From Mycteria americana (Eukaryota > Chordata > Aves > Ciconiiformes > Ciconiidae): a stretch of DNA of 64,000 nucleotides. The position numbers and the translations under genes are program-made. Positions 45,421 through 56,399 of this stretch are shown piece after piece. The DNA is taken from the NCBI RefSeq assembly GCF_035582795.1, contig NC_134383.1, forward strand, positions 937,501 to 1,001,500, written 5' to 3'. The notes beneath the pieces are model-generated. The model worked only from the letters and a program-made list of their open reading frames with translations. It did no database searches and was not told where the DNA came from. Numbering within the stretch: the first letter of the stretch is position 1; every line of letters begins with the position of its first letter.

Positions 45421-46270
45421 AACGGAGTTAGGGTGGAGCGCCGGAAAAACTCGGGGCTGCAGCGGCCGGTGAGATCCCACTGCCGGTTGCCTGGGCTGGG
45501 GCTCGGCTGCCGGGGCCAGCGCCAGCGTCCCCATCCCGGGCCGCAGGAGCCGCAGCCAGGCTGCCGGGGAATTACTGCGAAATACAGCCCCACGTACGTC
45601 CCTCCCGCGGCTTATAAGGCCAATTATAGAGTGAAAGGTGGGAGCCTACGAGAAATCATCCGCTTCAACAAAAGCGTGTCGCCTGACGATAAAATCCTCC
45701 CTGCAGCAGGTCTCGCCTGCCGCCCACGCGCACCCTGCGTGCTTTCAGCGCCGGCTTGGTGCAGAGGGGAGCCAGGACGAGAGCGTGGGGACGGCAGGGC
45801 CGGACCCAGTCCCAGTGTCCCTGCCCCTTTGCGGGGCTGACGGCACCAGCATCCGTCCTCCCCGGGGACGGGGACAGAAGTCGCTTGCGTGAATGCGATG
45901 CTCCGCTCCCCTCTCCCCGCCTGTGCCCAGATTTGAGAACAGCTCCGTGCGGCTCTAATTACCGCCAGGCAGCGCAGAGGCCACCGCCTCTTTAAATAAG
46001 CAGGCTGCATGCCAATTAATACCTTTAATTAACAGGAAGGACTCGCTGCAGGGACTAGGACTCGCTCTCCCAGATGGACTCTGCCTGTTGGTCTAAACAG
46101 CGAGGCTCCGCTAGGTCAGGCTGGCCGGGACCCGCTGCCGAATTGCTCGCCGTTCCCTGCCAATTAAAATGACTGCAAAGGAGGAGATACCTCGGGCGGG
46201 ACAGACGGACGGGCAGCGAGGGACAGAAGGCGCAGCTCGGCAGGAGGCCTGGCAGGTGTGCGGCAGCCCT

Positions 46271-46320
46271 GGCACCGGCACCAGGAGGGGCACCGGCACC
46301 AGGAGGGGCACCGGCGCCGG
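46271..46320 (+). repeat. 18-bp tandem repeat, about 2.8 copies
   Basis: GGCACCGGCACCAGGAGG is repeated at 46271-46288 and 46289-46306, with a diverged partial copy to 46320. It codes for nothing recognisable. Confidence 0.9.
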
Positions 46321-46589
46321 CCGCCTGCCTCCCCCCCTGCGGGCAGCCCTGGGCCGCCCCAGGGAAAAGCTGTGCCCAGCCGAGTGCCCGCGCCCACCCC
46401 GGCAGGGGCTCCCGGCCAAAGCCCGTTACGAGCAGCTTCTCGCGCCAAGGAGAGGCGGAGAGCATCCCCCGCCGGGAGCGGAGCACGAGGGGCAGGGCTG
46501 TCCGGGCCAGGCAGGGACGACGGTGAAGCCACCGCGTCCATGGGGTCGGTACCCCACCGGGTGCAGCTCCCCACCTCCCCATCCCAGTA

Positions 46590-47010
46590 AGTGCCACGGT
46601 AGCGGGAGGAGTGGGCCCGAGGGAGACCTTTATTCAAAGCAACGTACGTTAACGTCTCCAAAAGCTTTTAACGGAGGCCATTATTCCCACCCTGAGAATC
46701 AATGCATTTTAATTCCCTCCGAGCTATTTGTTTGGCTTTGCTTCTGTTTTTCAAACGCACGAGCCGCGTTTAACAAAAGAAGGGAGCCCTGCAAGAGAGA
46801 CCGCACGTTGCCTTTTCCCTTGAAACTACTGGAAGTTCATTTTCAAAGCAGGGCAGTTTTCTTGGAATCAATGCATATCAACCAAAATCAATAGTTACTT
46901 TACGTAGATGGGCTGAGACACCTAAGTGATAGCGCTCGATGGCATTGGGACCCAAATCTGTGGTTTTCAACAAGTCAATGCATTTAAGGAGCTGCTACTG
47001 TCTTTTCACG
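46590..47010. promoter_or_regulatory. CpG-poor segment
   Basis: Balanced-composition DNA with two spaced copies of ATCAATGCAT (46697-46706 and 46867-46876) and CATTTTAATTCCC. It may be a conserved element. No coding family was recognised in the 241-codon frame that crosses it. Confidence 0.3.
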
Positions 47011-47029
47011 TCAAATAATCCATTCGCAG

Positions 47030-47460
47030 ATCAGACGGTCCCTGTCCACGGAGCCCGGTAACAGCCCCGGCGCTTTGGGGGCCACCGCCGCCCACAGCCC
47101 CCGCCGCCGGCAGCCTGCCCGGGGAGCCCTGCCCGCAGGGGCCGGCGGCAGCACCGGCAGCACCGTGCCGAGCCCCCGGCAGAGGTTGAGAGCTTTGCAA
47201 ATCCAAGCAAATCCCGCGTTTAGCAACGAGTCCCAGTAGTTCAGCTCCCCCTCTCAGCGCGGGGTGAAAACCTCCGTGCAGAGGCATGCCAGCTCCTGAC
47301 CACTTCCATTTGCACTGACATTTCAGAAGCTTTTTCATCTGGCTCTGCTCTTCAGTAGCGCAACCACCGGCGCGTCCAGGTGCACTGGCATGAAAGGCGG
47401 AACGTAAGCATATTTTTGCAGGACGGAGACGTTCCATCTAGTTGAAAGGCTCTGCCAAGT
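47030..47460. other. CpG-rich then balanced DNA, no gene seen
   Basis: The first 170 bp are CpG-dense and the rest is balanced. No repeat or coding family recognised. Confidence 0.4.
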
Positions 47461-47699
47461 GCAGTGCCTTTAAGGAGAGAGAACTGCGAGTCCCACTCGT
47501 CCCAGATACTGGGGAGAACTCCAGGCAGGGAGAGCGGCCAGGGCCGGCGACTGCCATCAAATGCCTCTGTGATGTTCAGAGGCAGGCATTTTCCTCGGCT
47601 TTTTTTCCCTTCCTTTTGCTGTATGCAAATCACCGCTCTCTGTGAGTTATTAGATAACAAAGGACTGTTTTCTCTGCAGAGGCTCGCTCGTCTCTGAAC

Positions 47700-49440
47700 C
47701 TTGTGAGAAGGATAATTAAGGAATGCCGGAGGAAGCCACGCAGAGGATCGTTTTCGCCCCTTCCCCAGCAGTCTCCAGGAGGAAACCACACCAGGCTTCC
47801 TCCACCAGAAACACGGCCGGGTTTTGGGGGGGAGCAGAGGACAGCGTGGGCCCCTGCGCCAGCCGTCCCCACGCGTCCCCCCCACCGGCAGGACCTCGGA
47901 TGCTCACCCCGAAGCCTTTCTTTAGGCCAAAGCAAGGCGCCCGCCCCCCCTCTGCACCCCGGCAGAGGACGGCGCGAGCTGGCCGCGCCACGAGCTGCTG
48001 CAGCTCTGCAGCCCTCCCTCCCTCCAGGCGCCGAGGGGCTCCCGCCGGCGCGTCCCTTGCCAGCGCGTCCCGCTGCCGGGCGCCCGGTGCCCCTCTGGCA
48101 GAGCATCCTGGCGGGCCGCATCCTGCCCGCAGCCGGCCGCGTTGCCATGGAGAAGATTTCTGTGCCACCGGTGACACAAAGGAAATGGCGCTTTCCGGAG
48201 CTCGCCTGGGACGCAGCGCTAACGAGGAGGAGGAGGAGAGCGGGAAGAGGGCTTGCTTTCCGCTTTCTTTCAGGAATCGCAGGAGAAAACAATAAAAAAC
48301 CCAACAGCGCGGGTGGGAGGGGCTCAGCCCTCGCCCGGGCAGAGCAGGGAGCACCTGCAGCCGAGCAGCGTTGGTTCTCGCTCGCTGCAGGGCGACGCGG
48401 CCCCGTCAGGAACCGGCGACGCGGCAGCGCAGCCAGCGCCCGAGCGACGGCTCAGGGGAGCCGCAGCAGCTCCCTGCGAGAGCCCCCAGCCCTCCCCGCC
48501 CTGGCCCCGTCCCGTTTCTGCAGCCTATTTGCGCCCCGCCTGCGCAAACGGAGGGAGAGAGGGGTCGCGGCTTCACCCCCTCGCTGTCGGCGTCTGCCTC
48601 AACGGCGTGGTTCGGGTGGGCTCGCGGAGGACGGCACCGTCCCCGCGCCACCTCTGCCGGGAGCCGGCCGCTTGCCGGGGCGCAGCCAACCTCTGCCGTC
48701 GCGCCGGGGCTTGCCGGCATCGCCGAGCAAACGCTGCGCTGGCGGTTGTCAGGGCGTGAGGATATCCCCCGGGGAAGGCTGTCCGGGGGGGGGGGAGAGC
48801 TGCTCACGCTTTGCTCCTGCTTCTCCTCCCCGGAGAGGCAGGCTGAGAGAGGGGGCACGGGCGGCAGCTACGGAGCGGTGAGAAGGCACGCAGCTCTGGA
48901 CCTGCTCAACAAGGCTGTGCCGCCACCCGTCGTCACACGGGCACGAGGCTGAACCGGGGGGGGAGGAAGGGGGGAGGCCCTGCTTTCAGGCTAATTAGCC
49001 AGACCCAGCCTGAGCCGTGCCTGCCGACAGCAAGGGCGGGCGGGCGGGGGCGAGACAGCCGTGCCTGTGGCGGTGGGTAAGTGGACAGGCAGCTGTGGGC
49101 ACCCCGGGGCAGGGGGCACGGCGGCAAAGCGAAGGTCGCGTGGCCCCGCAGACCCCTTTCCCCGGGGAGCTGCTGCGGCCCTGCAGCGCGGTAGCACGGC
49201 TGCTCTCCCGCCGCCTCGCCTCCGTCCTCGCGGACGCGTGCGAAACCCAAACCCAAACCCAAACCCCCCGTCTGACGGATCGCGCAAGCGCAGGCGGGTA
49301 CCACGGCTCGTCCCTTTTCCCTTCTCCCACCCGCCACGTCTTCGTGCCAGCCCAGGCGTGCGCGGGTGCGGGGACTGAGCCGGCAGCACCGGGGCGAGCG
49401 GCGTCCCGGGCACCGCATCGCTGCCCCCGCCGTCGCTGCA
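47700..49440. other. Largest CpG-rich block, CpG-island-like
   Basis: About 1.7 kb of CpG-dense DNA holding the longest open frame in the window (47703-48881 plus, 392 codons) and overlapping antisense frames (224, 212 and 193 codons). The peptide is Arg/Pro/Ala/Gly-rich throughout, has no domain and no conserved motif. The run of 11 G at 48785-48795 and the AAACCC array lie inside. It could be a CpG island of an unannotated non-coding transcript, but no start-site motif was recognised. Confidence 0.5.
49243..49266 (+). repeat. AAACCC hexamer array, four copies
   Basis: Four perfect AAACCC units are followed by a C run. The complement is GGGTTT, which differs from the vertebrate telomere unit TTAGGG, so this is a simple repeat rather than an interstitial telomere. 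The G-rich strand could form a quadruplex. Confidence 0.9.
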
Positions 49441-49640
49441 GCCCATTCGGGTTCATAAATTCTCATTTGCTCTATACCGTTTGATTTTTGAGCATCTCCC
49501 AGACACTTCCTCACTTTACTACAATTGATGGGATCATGTGTAATTTGTAAATGATATTAAGTGAGGTAATAACACTCTGGGAACCGAGTGAAAATCATAA
49601 ATTATTAAAAATTACTGCACTGAAATGTTACTACTTTGCT
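49440..49640. promoter_or_regulatory. AT-rich island, putative enhancer
   Basis: Sharp AT-rich island of 200 bp between CpG-rich blocks, with ACAATTGATGGGATC, GTGTAATTTGTAAATG, CATAAATTATTAAAAATTACTG and the near-repeat GTGAGGTAATAACAC. Confidence 0.45.
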
Positions 49641-49649
49641 TTTGTACCT

Positions 49650-50570
49650 GACTGATGGCTCACATGCTGTCTTCTCTGCCCCCGAGACCTTCAAACCCAC
49701 TCTTCTCCATCCATTACACCTACGTGGAAACCCGACAGGTGAAGCACAGGGTGAGCCAGAGGAGCAGCTTAGCCAGCACTTTCCTCTCCGCCTGAACTTA
49801 GGAAACAGCGATAGAAAACTCTCACGTCTTTCCCAAGACCCGCACAGGAGATGGTGCGGCCACGCTACCACCGTGTCAAAAAATCCTCTCTCTGCCGCGC
49901 GGCCCCGATCTTTTCCCATGGGTAGAGCTCTACGTGTATTTCCAGTAAGCGCCTCGCACCGGCTGCCCCGTCCCCCGGTCCCTCTCGCAGCAGCCGGTCC
50001 AAGAGCGGGGGGCAGCAGCCTCCCGCCCTCCTGCTCCACACCCGTCGTGGTCGAGCGGCGGAGACCCCGGATCGGCTGCCGAGATTCACGGCCCCCTCCC
50101 TGCGGCAGCCGGTTAGCTGAACGGCGACGCCACAGCGGCATCGCGTGCCTCTGCCCCACCGCTCGGGGACCGTGGCACTGGGCTGGCAAGCTGCGCTCCG
50201 TGGCACCCTGGGTGGGCTGGATGTCCCCGGCAGTGCCAGGGCATCACGGGACAAGGGGATTTTTCTGGATGAAATTGCGGCAAGAAACCGCTACCAACTG
50301 CGGCAAGCGTAACGTAGCGCGAGGCTGCCGCAGGGCAGCAGCAGGCAGGCTCGCTCTGCCCGCCTCGCGGGGTCGCCCGTGCAGGCAGAGCGCGGCTCCG
50401 CAGCCGTGGCTCGGGGCTGCGGCAGGACGCTTGAAGCCTGAGCTTCCGACGCTCTCGGCGAGGGAGCGCACTCATGCATTTTTCAGGCCGATCGATGCAG
50501 GCAGGCACCCCGTAGACATAATGACTGCGTTGGCCTGAATGCAGACACGGGCTGGGGGAACGGCTCCAAG
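49650..50570. other. GC-rich DNA with a 300-codon frame
   Basis: A 300-codon plus frame (49636-50538) has somewhat less biased composition at its start but no domain. Treated as non-coding. Confidence 0.4.
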
Positions 50571-51179
50571 TCTGGCGTAACAGACAGAGCCCTGCGAGAG
50601 CTGGGCATTATTTATAATTTAACTTATAATTTGCTGCTCAAACCCAGTGGTTTCAAGTGGTTGGATGTCAGCGTGCCTTTGGAGAAAGGAGCGGGACGGG
50701 AGGAGAGCGCGGCACTTCCCCGCTTCCCAGCCCGGGGCGTTTGAAAAGCTCTCCGCTCAGGTTCTGACCTGCTTTGAGTGGCAGAAGCAGCCTCCATCAT
50801 TAACAAAAAAAGTCAAAATTGCAAAATACGACCCAGCAGGCCACGAGAAGGCAGACCCAGTCGCTCCGCGCGGCAGTCAGAGGCAATTTGGGAACAGTGC
50901 TGCAGGTAACGGTCACAGCCCTCAGCTCCCATCTCCCCCCTCCCTCCGCGATGCAAGGGGAACCCAGCCCGGGGGGCACTGGGAGAGGAGAAGCCTGCAC
51001 TGGGGGCAGCTTCTCCCTCAGCCTCCAGCGTCCCGACGGCGCTGCCCCATCCTCGCCCTCTGCCCGGCTGCAAAAACGTCCTCAGAACGAAATCGTCAGC
51101 AGCAGGCGGCGCGAGGGCCGTTGAGGGGTGCTACGGGAAGCGCTCTGGCCACAGGGGACAAGGCGACGTTCGGTGCCGG

Positions 51180-51500
51180 TAGCGAGACAGAAGGCAGGTT
51201 ACTATAAAAATGTTTTGTCAAAACTTTTTTCCTCCTACAGAAAACAAGGTTTTCAGTCAAACTGTTTCTGGTTGAAAGCAATCTGCTTCCTTTGAACAGC
51301 TTTCCAGATCCAGCAGTTTGGGCCAAAACTTGTCACTTTTAAGCCAGCTCTTTTCTCATCTTTCAGCAGATTATTTTTTACTTCCAACAAAGTCATAAAC
51401 CATCCTTTGTCTGGCATTAGACAGATTATAAGCATGTAGCCATCCCGTTATTTTACGTGAATAAGGTATTCGAGCTATCCATTTTGCGTTTGCTTTGCAG
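51180..51500. other. CpG-poor segment, possible ancient repeat
   Basis: About 320 bp with short GTTTTG/CAAAAC and GAAAAC/GTTTTC motifs, including GTTTTG-T-CAAAAC (51210-51222). The texture suggests an old unrecognised DNA transposon or repeat. No family was identified. Confidence 0.25.
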
Positions 51501-51718
51501 CCCCGCAATGTCTCCTTCCAGGGCTGGGCGAGGAGCACGCCGTACCGCAACGCCGCACCGCAACGCCGTGCGCAGGAGACCGGCCCCCTGCCACGGGCTC
51601 GGAGCTGGGGAAAGCTGCCCTGGCGAGCTCCCAGCCAAGGAGCAGGGCTGGACTGGGAGAACAAGAGGATCAGACCGGCTCCACTCGGCTAAAACCGCGT
51701 CCGGCAGCGAGGGTCACG

Positions 51719-52825
51719 GTGCAGGGGAGCGCGGGGCTCGGCGCTGACGTGCAGCCAGCATGGAGCAGCACCAGCGCCCGTGCCCGGCTGGGGAACCGCG
51801 GCTCATCACAAATGGCTAAGTATTGTCCCCGAGGCGCGAACCAAGCTGGATATCCGAAAGATCATTTTAGCTCCTCTTGCAACTTCTCCTCTACTCAATG
51901 GAAAGCAGAAAAGTTGGCTTTTCACTTCCTTTCCTCTGCCTGTCTCACCCTAAAAAAACCCAAGCGCTCCAAAGCAACAAAAGCTCCACTGCCTTTAAGG
52001 GGAAAGCAACGATGGGAAAGGCAGGACAGAGCTCCATTCCGTGCCCAAAACGCATCGTGCCACGTGTGGCAAATTGGGCAAACACCCTGTAGCAAAGGCC
52101 CAGAGGTGGGAGCTTGTACGCGGAGAGCTTTGCTCGGCCTCATCAGCATCGTGTCCCTCGTCCCCGCGCCCAGCGAGTCGCAGGAGCGCGAGGGAGCAGG
52201 ACTGGGCGCAGCACTCGGGGTGCTCAGGCTTCGGGCACAGCCTGCCAAACTTTTAAGACTATTCGCAAAACCAGAGGTTTGGGCGGTCTGTGGCCGCCCA
52301 ACCTCTGCTGTGGGCACTGTCCATACCCTGGCGGACCCGAAGCAAGCCCATTGCCCGCAGCTCGCCGCTCCCCGGCTGGTGAGCGAGGCCAGCAGGAGCC
52401 ACGCTAATCCGGCCACAGCGGGGAGCCTCTCCGTGCAGATCCGGTATCGCACGTTATCGATTGCCACCGCGCCTCAGGCAGCGCCGGAAGGGAGAGGACG
52501 CGCGTGCATTGCGGCTGGGCTGCCGCGGGAAAGCAGCGCTTGCACGAACCCAGCCGACATCGGGTCCCTGCCACAGCCGGCTGTGCCCCGGCAGGAGCCC
52601 TGCACGGGGGTGCGGGCTCCCCGCGGAGGGTGGGCAGGGCAGTGGGGACCCCAGGGAGCCAGGGGACATCCCTCAGGGGGTCTGTGCCCAGCTGGCTCCC
52701 CGGTTGTCTCTTCCAAATGTTTCTCTTCCTTTTATTTCCTTCTGGATGGGGTGTCTGCGCTGCAAGCGGGGAGGTGGGGAGGGTCCCGCACGCACGAGCA
52801 GAGGCGTGACGATCCAGGGCGATGA
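51719..52825 (+). other. 368-codon open frame, probably non-coding
   Basis: This is the long frame with the least biased composition in the window (for example KPKRSKATKAPLPLRGK, GLISIVSLVPAPSES). No signal peptide, membrane helix or family motif is evident, and shorter antisense frames overlap it. The first Met has no strong initiation context that I can argue for. I list it only because it is the least implausible single-exon candidate. Confidence 0.12.
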
Positions 52826-52969
52826 GATTGCGCCGGTAGCGCGAGATGCCGTGAAACCAAGTCGCGGCGAGCCCGGGCAGCGCGCGGCGTGCCGAGCTGC
52901 GAGACCCGCAGCGGCTGCTTGCACCGTCGGAGGGCTCGGGGTGGGGGTTTGCATCCTGCTGGTTTGAAG

Positions 52970-53240
52970 CTGAGGCTGTCGGATCAGTGCAATAGCTCGT
53001 AAGCTGTCAAATCACATTTTCAGAAGCAAATTGCCTTTATAATTAATTTAATTATTATTACAGTGCCGAGTTTTTGTATTGGCTTAATAAACGTAATCAG
53101 GTTTTGCCCTCAGTCTCCCTCCCTACTCCTACTTCCTTTCGTGAGTCGGGCGATTTGGGGAGGGGAAAAGAAAACAGGCGCAGGCCGAGTAATTAAAGTT
53201 TCGATTGTTGTCGTTCGTTAAACGGTACACGTTTTAATTA
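52970..53240. promoter_or_regulatory. AT-rich island, putative enhancer
   Basis: Contains TTATAATTAATTTAATTATT near 53037-53056, CTTAATAAACG, GAGTAATTAAAG and CGTTTTAATTATCC. Multiple TAATTA cores over 200 bp, flanked by CpG-rich DNA. Confidence 0.4.
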
Positions 53241-53259
53241 TCCTGCGAGTCTGGCCATG

Positions 53260-53830
53260 CCTTCACGTCACCCGTGGCTCGCGGAGGAGACGCCAGCCCC
53301 AGCCCCAGCCCCCCGCTCGCAGGCAGCAGCAGTCGGGCTCCTGCGCCAGGGCTGCTCCCCCCCAGAGCCGGTAATTTTGCGTTGCTGTGGAAACGGGCGA
53401 TGGGGCAGCTCACCGTCTTGTTGCTGCCGCTGTTGTTGCAAGAGCTGTAAACTGCCCCAGCCGGCCGGGCCCCCAGCCCAGAGGGGCCCCGGGAGGGTCC
53501 CCAGGGGTTCCCGGGCACCCCCAAAGCGCTGGCGAGCCCTACACCGAGGCAGGCTCGGTCCCCGGTGACACCGGGTACCCGCCCGCCACCGCGGGGAAGA
53601 CGCACGCTCCCGTCGCGGGCTTGCCGGCAGCTGCGGGACCGCGGGGACCCGGTGCCGTGAGCCCCGGCAGCAGGCGGGCTCTGGGCTCCCCGGGCCAAGC
53701 CAGGACGAAGAGCAGCAGATCTTGCAGGAAACATCCAGCCTTGAGCCAACGACGCCCTGCGGGGAGGACGCGGAGAGCCGCTGCCCGCGGAGAGCGGCTC
53801 CGCCGCCTGGTTACCCTCACGGCACCTACG
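53260..53830. other. CpG-rich block
   Basis: GC-rich with AGCCCC-type low complexity near 53295. No gene recognised. Confidence 0.45.
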
Positions 53831-53959
53831 TTCTAACCTGAAGAGAGGGGTGCTGGCAGAGGCACTCCACCCACGAAGATGCCGCGTTTCGGGCTGCAGA
53901 GCGAGACCTATCCGCTTTTAATCCCATTAGCGCCTGCCGTGCTGCCCTCGCTGCTTTTT

Positions 53960-54245
53960 AGCGTCCGGATCCAAAAGCTTTGGAGCACCAACTCAGCCGC
54001 CTCCCCAAGCTGAAGAGCACTACATCCGCATTATTACCTTTATCAAGCCAACTTGTAATCTAATCAAAACGATATCAGCTTAGTTTGACGAGATCTATTT
54101 TCCACGCACCCACGTTGATTGGCATTTATTATATTACCTCCTTTAATTTTTTATTAATGAGGTTCCGTATCAGCCCTTCCATTATACTGTCCAGGATTGA
54201 TGTCAGCCTGACAGGCCTGTAATTACCCGCATTATCCCACTGACT
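53960..54245 (-). mobile_element. Fragment of a CR1/L3-like LINE reverse transcriptase
   Basis: Read on the minus strand, 54240 down to about 54150 gives WDNAGNYRPVRLTSILDS and continues IMEGLIRNLINKKLKEV. This is the NYRPVSLTS finger motif and following helix of CR1-clade reverse transcriptases. After stops and small shifts, 54060 down to 53965 gives ITSWLDKGNNADVV and then, after an apparent insertion, SKAF. That corresponds to the stretch leading into catalytic motif A (LDFSKAFD). The piece carries several stops and indels, so it is dead as a coding sequence. It is AT-rich within GC-rich flanks. Modern bird CR1 copies are usually 3'-end truncations, so an internal reverse-transcriptase piece points to an older lineage. 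The exact subfamily is not determined. Confidence 0.8.
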
Positions 54246-54419
54246 TGTTGGAAATGCTGGCACGGCACGAGGTTCCCTGCAGCCCCCGGAGCCTCCCCGG
54301 CCCGGACACCCGGCGAGCAGCGTGCCCGCTCCCGGGGCCGCTGGGAAGCCGCCGTGCCAGCGCCGTGCCCGCGCAGCCCGTCCCCCACCGGCAGCTCTCC
54401 GCCAGACACAGATAGCTGG

Positions 54420-54710
54420 GCTCTCTGTCCTGTCGTCTTATTAATTCCTAATTTCCAATTTGCAGGAGGAGAGAACCTTAGCCCTCCATCACGCTAGCCC
54501 AGCAATCACAGCGATGAGCCAAGTATCTCTGGACAGTCTTTAATTTATTTCCCGGCGCACACGGACACTGCTGAGAGACTTGATGGCACCAGCTTAAACC
54601 TAATAAATTACTCAAGTACCAGAGATTAGTTAATAAAGTGTCAAGCGCCCGTAAAGTGCTGCTTTGTCAAAGATACAAAATATTCCTCTGTTTCTCCCAA
54701 GATAAATAGC
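54420..54710. promoter_or_regulatory. AT-rich island beside the LINE fragment
   Basis: Contains CTTATTAATTCCTAATTTCC, TCTTTAATTTATTTC and GATTAGTTAATAAAG. It is separated from the reverse-transcriptase fragment by a 180-bp GC-rich spacer. Confidence 0.35.
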
Positions 54711-54714
54711 TCCC

Positions 54715-55480
54715 GTGGAGGGAGGAGCGTCCCGTCTCCCACGGCGCTGCCGCCTCGTGAGCGGACGCTCCAAGCGCAGCATCCCCGCCCCGGGACCGCG
54801 GTGCCGTGCCGGACGCGTCCCATGCACAGGGCGTCCGTGCCAGGAACTCGGCTCTCCCAGCCTCCCCCCATCCTCCTCGCCGGCTCCGGCGCCTGCCTGC
54901 CCACCAGCGCGGCCGGCTGCCTCGCGGATGCCATCTACCCTAAAGGACACGCGATGCGATTGCCGCCCGAACCGCCGGAGTCCCCTGGCGTCGCGGGAAA
55001 CCTTCTGCCACCTGCGGGACGATGCCAAATCACCGTTCAGGCTGAAAATGCCCTCTGACTGGACGCCGTTTGGAGGACGTTCCAGGCAAACAGAGCGTAA
55101 CCCCGGCCAGCGGGCCAGCCACTCGCGGCACGGGCTGCTCGCGGCTGCCAGCCTGCACGCCAAGAGCCCGGCCACCCGGCATGGGGGCTGCAGGTTGAGG
55201 CGAGGGGCACAGCACCGAGACCCCAGTCCTGCCCTTTGGCTTCGCACCCAGACGCTCCCCGCTAATACCAGAGGGGCTGGGGGAACCCGTGGGCAGAGCC
55301 GTCACCCCGCTCCCGGCGTCAGCGTCCCCTCCGTCTCCTCCCCGAGCCCTGCATCCTGGGCAGAGGCTCCCGGCGGCCCCGAGAGATCGGAAACCAGCGG
55401 TTAAAGAGTCGGTTGCCAGCGCGCGGTGTTTGAGGCTGTGCAGAGAACAGCGAGCGGCAGCTCCGAGGTGTTGATGGAAC
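54715..55480. other. CpG-rich block
   Basis: Overlapping 229-codon plus and 205-codon minus frames, low-complexity, no domain. Nothing else seen. Confidence 0.45.
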
Positions 55481-55489
55481 GGCCAGAGC

Positions 55490-55625
55490 GGAGCTCACTC
55501 GGTGTTTCTGCACTTGTGCTGCTTCATTTAACGACCAGACAATACAAAATGCAGCTAGAGAAGGGTAATTACGGAGTGAGGTAGGATTATTTGGGGGTCA
55601 AAAATAGAAAATATTCTGCAGGGAG
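55490..55625. promoter_or_regulatory. Short AT-richer segment
   Basis: Includes TGCTTCATTTAACGACC, AGGGTAATTACGG and AGGATTATTTGG. Weak candidate. Confidence 0.25.
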
Positions 55626-56130
55626 CTACCAGGAGCCCCGTGCGATCCCCGCTACGGGTGCGGTGCCATGGGTGGGCTGGGCCGGGGATGCTGCTGGGGG
55701 CACCAACGGCTTGAGCTCTCCCTTGTTTCATCGCACAGCAAGAGCGGTACGAGGAGGAGATAAAACATTCAGCGAGGCTTTCGGATCTCCTGTGTCACGA
55801 CCAAGCGCCTCTGCAGGTTGTGTTTTGGCTTTTTCATTACCGAGGAGCTCCGTGTTTAATCAAAACGTAAGAGGGATTTCATACCACCTGAAACGTGAAT
55901 CTGCACCCGTCTGCCTCCCCTCTCCCCACCACAAATCACCCTGCCTTTTGGCCACGCCGCGTGCCGAGACAGCTCCTTCTCTCCCCTCTCCTTTCGGAGC
56001 GACGGCGCTGAATTTCCCTTGTCAAAGCGGTTGCATTTATCCCGTTGGTGCCTATCGCAACGTCGCCGGCTGACTCGCACACCCAGAGATTCATTCTGCT
56101 CCTATAAAATAACAAATGAGACGCAGGGTT

Positions 56131-56149
56131 TCGAGGAAAGTTTCCTCGA
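56131..56149. promoter_or_regulatory. Inverted repeat TCGAGGAAA-G-TTTCCTCGA
   Basis: Nine-base perfect arms around a single G. The core GGAAAGTTTCC resembles NF-kB, STAT or heat-shock type inverted GGAA/TTCC sites. It is isolated in moderately GC-rich DNA, so the function is uncertain. Confidence 0.4.
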
Positions 56150-56399
56150 TAGGCCGGGCTCGGCTCCCGAAATCGCACCCCTCCGCTGCTCGCAGGCAGG
56201 CGGAGGTTTCTCGTGGGTCTGGCGCAAGGCGCCGCGTGCCCGGTGCGGGGGCAGAGCCGAGTCCCTCTGGGTTTCCACGGGGCACTATTCCCACCGGCTC
56301 ACGGTTACGCGCCTCGTATAGCACGTATACAATATATACACACGCAGTTGAGTGGGGACTCTCCCAAGCTGGAAGAGACGTTTTAAGTGTGAGCGCTCT

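Noticed and set aside
47703..48881. 392-codon open frame as a protein-coding gene
   Set aside because: Low-complexity Arg/Pro/Ala/Gly composition throughout, long overlapping antisense frames, no domain or conserved motif. Expected in stop-poor GC-rich DNA.
49243..49266. Interstitial telomeric repeat
   Set aside because: The unit is AAACCC (GGGTTT), not CCCTAA (TTAGGG).
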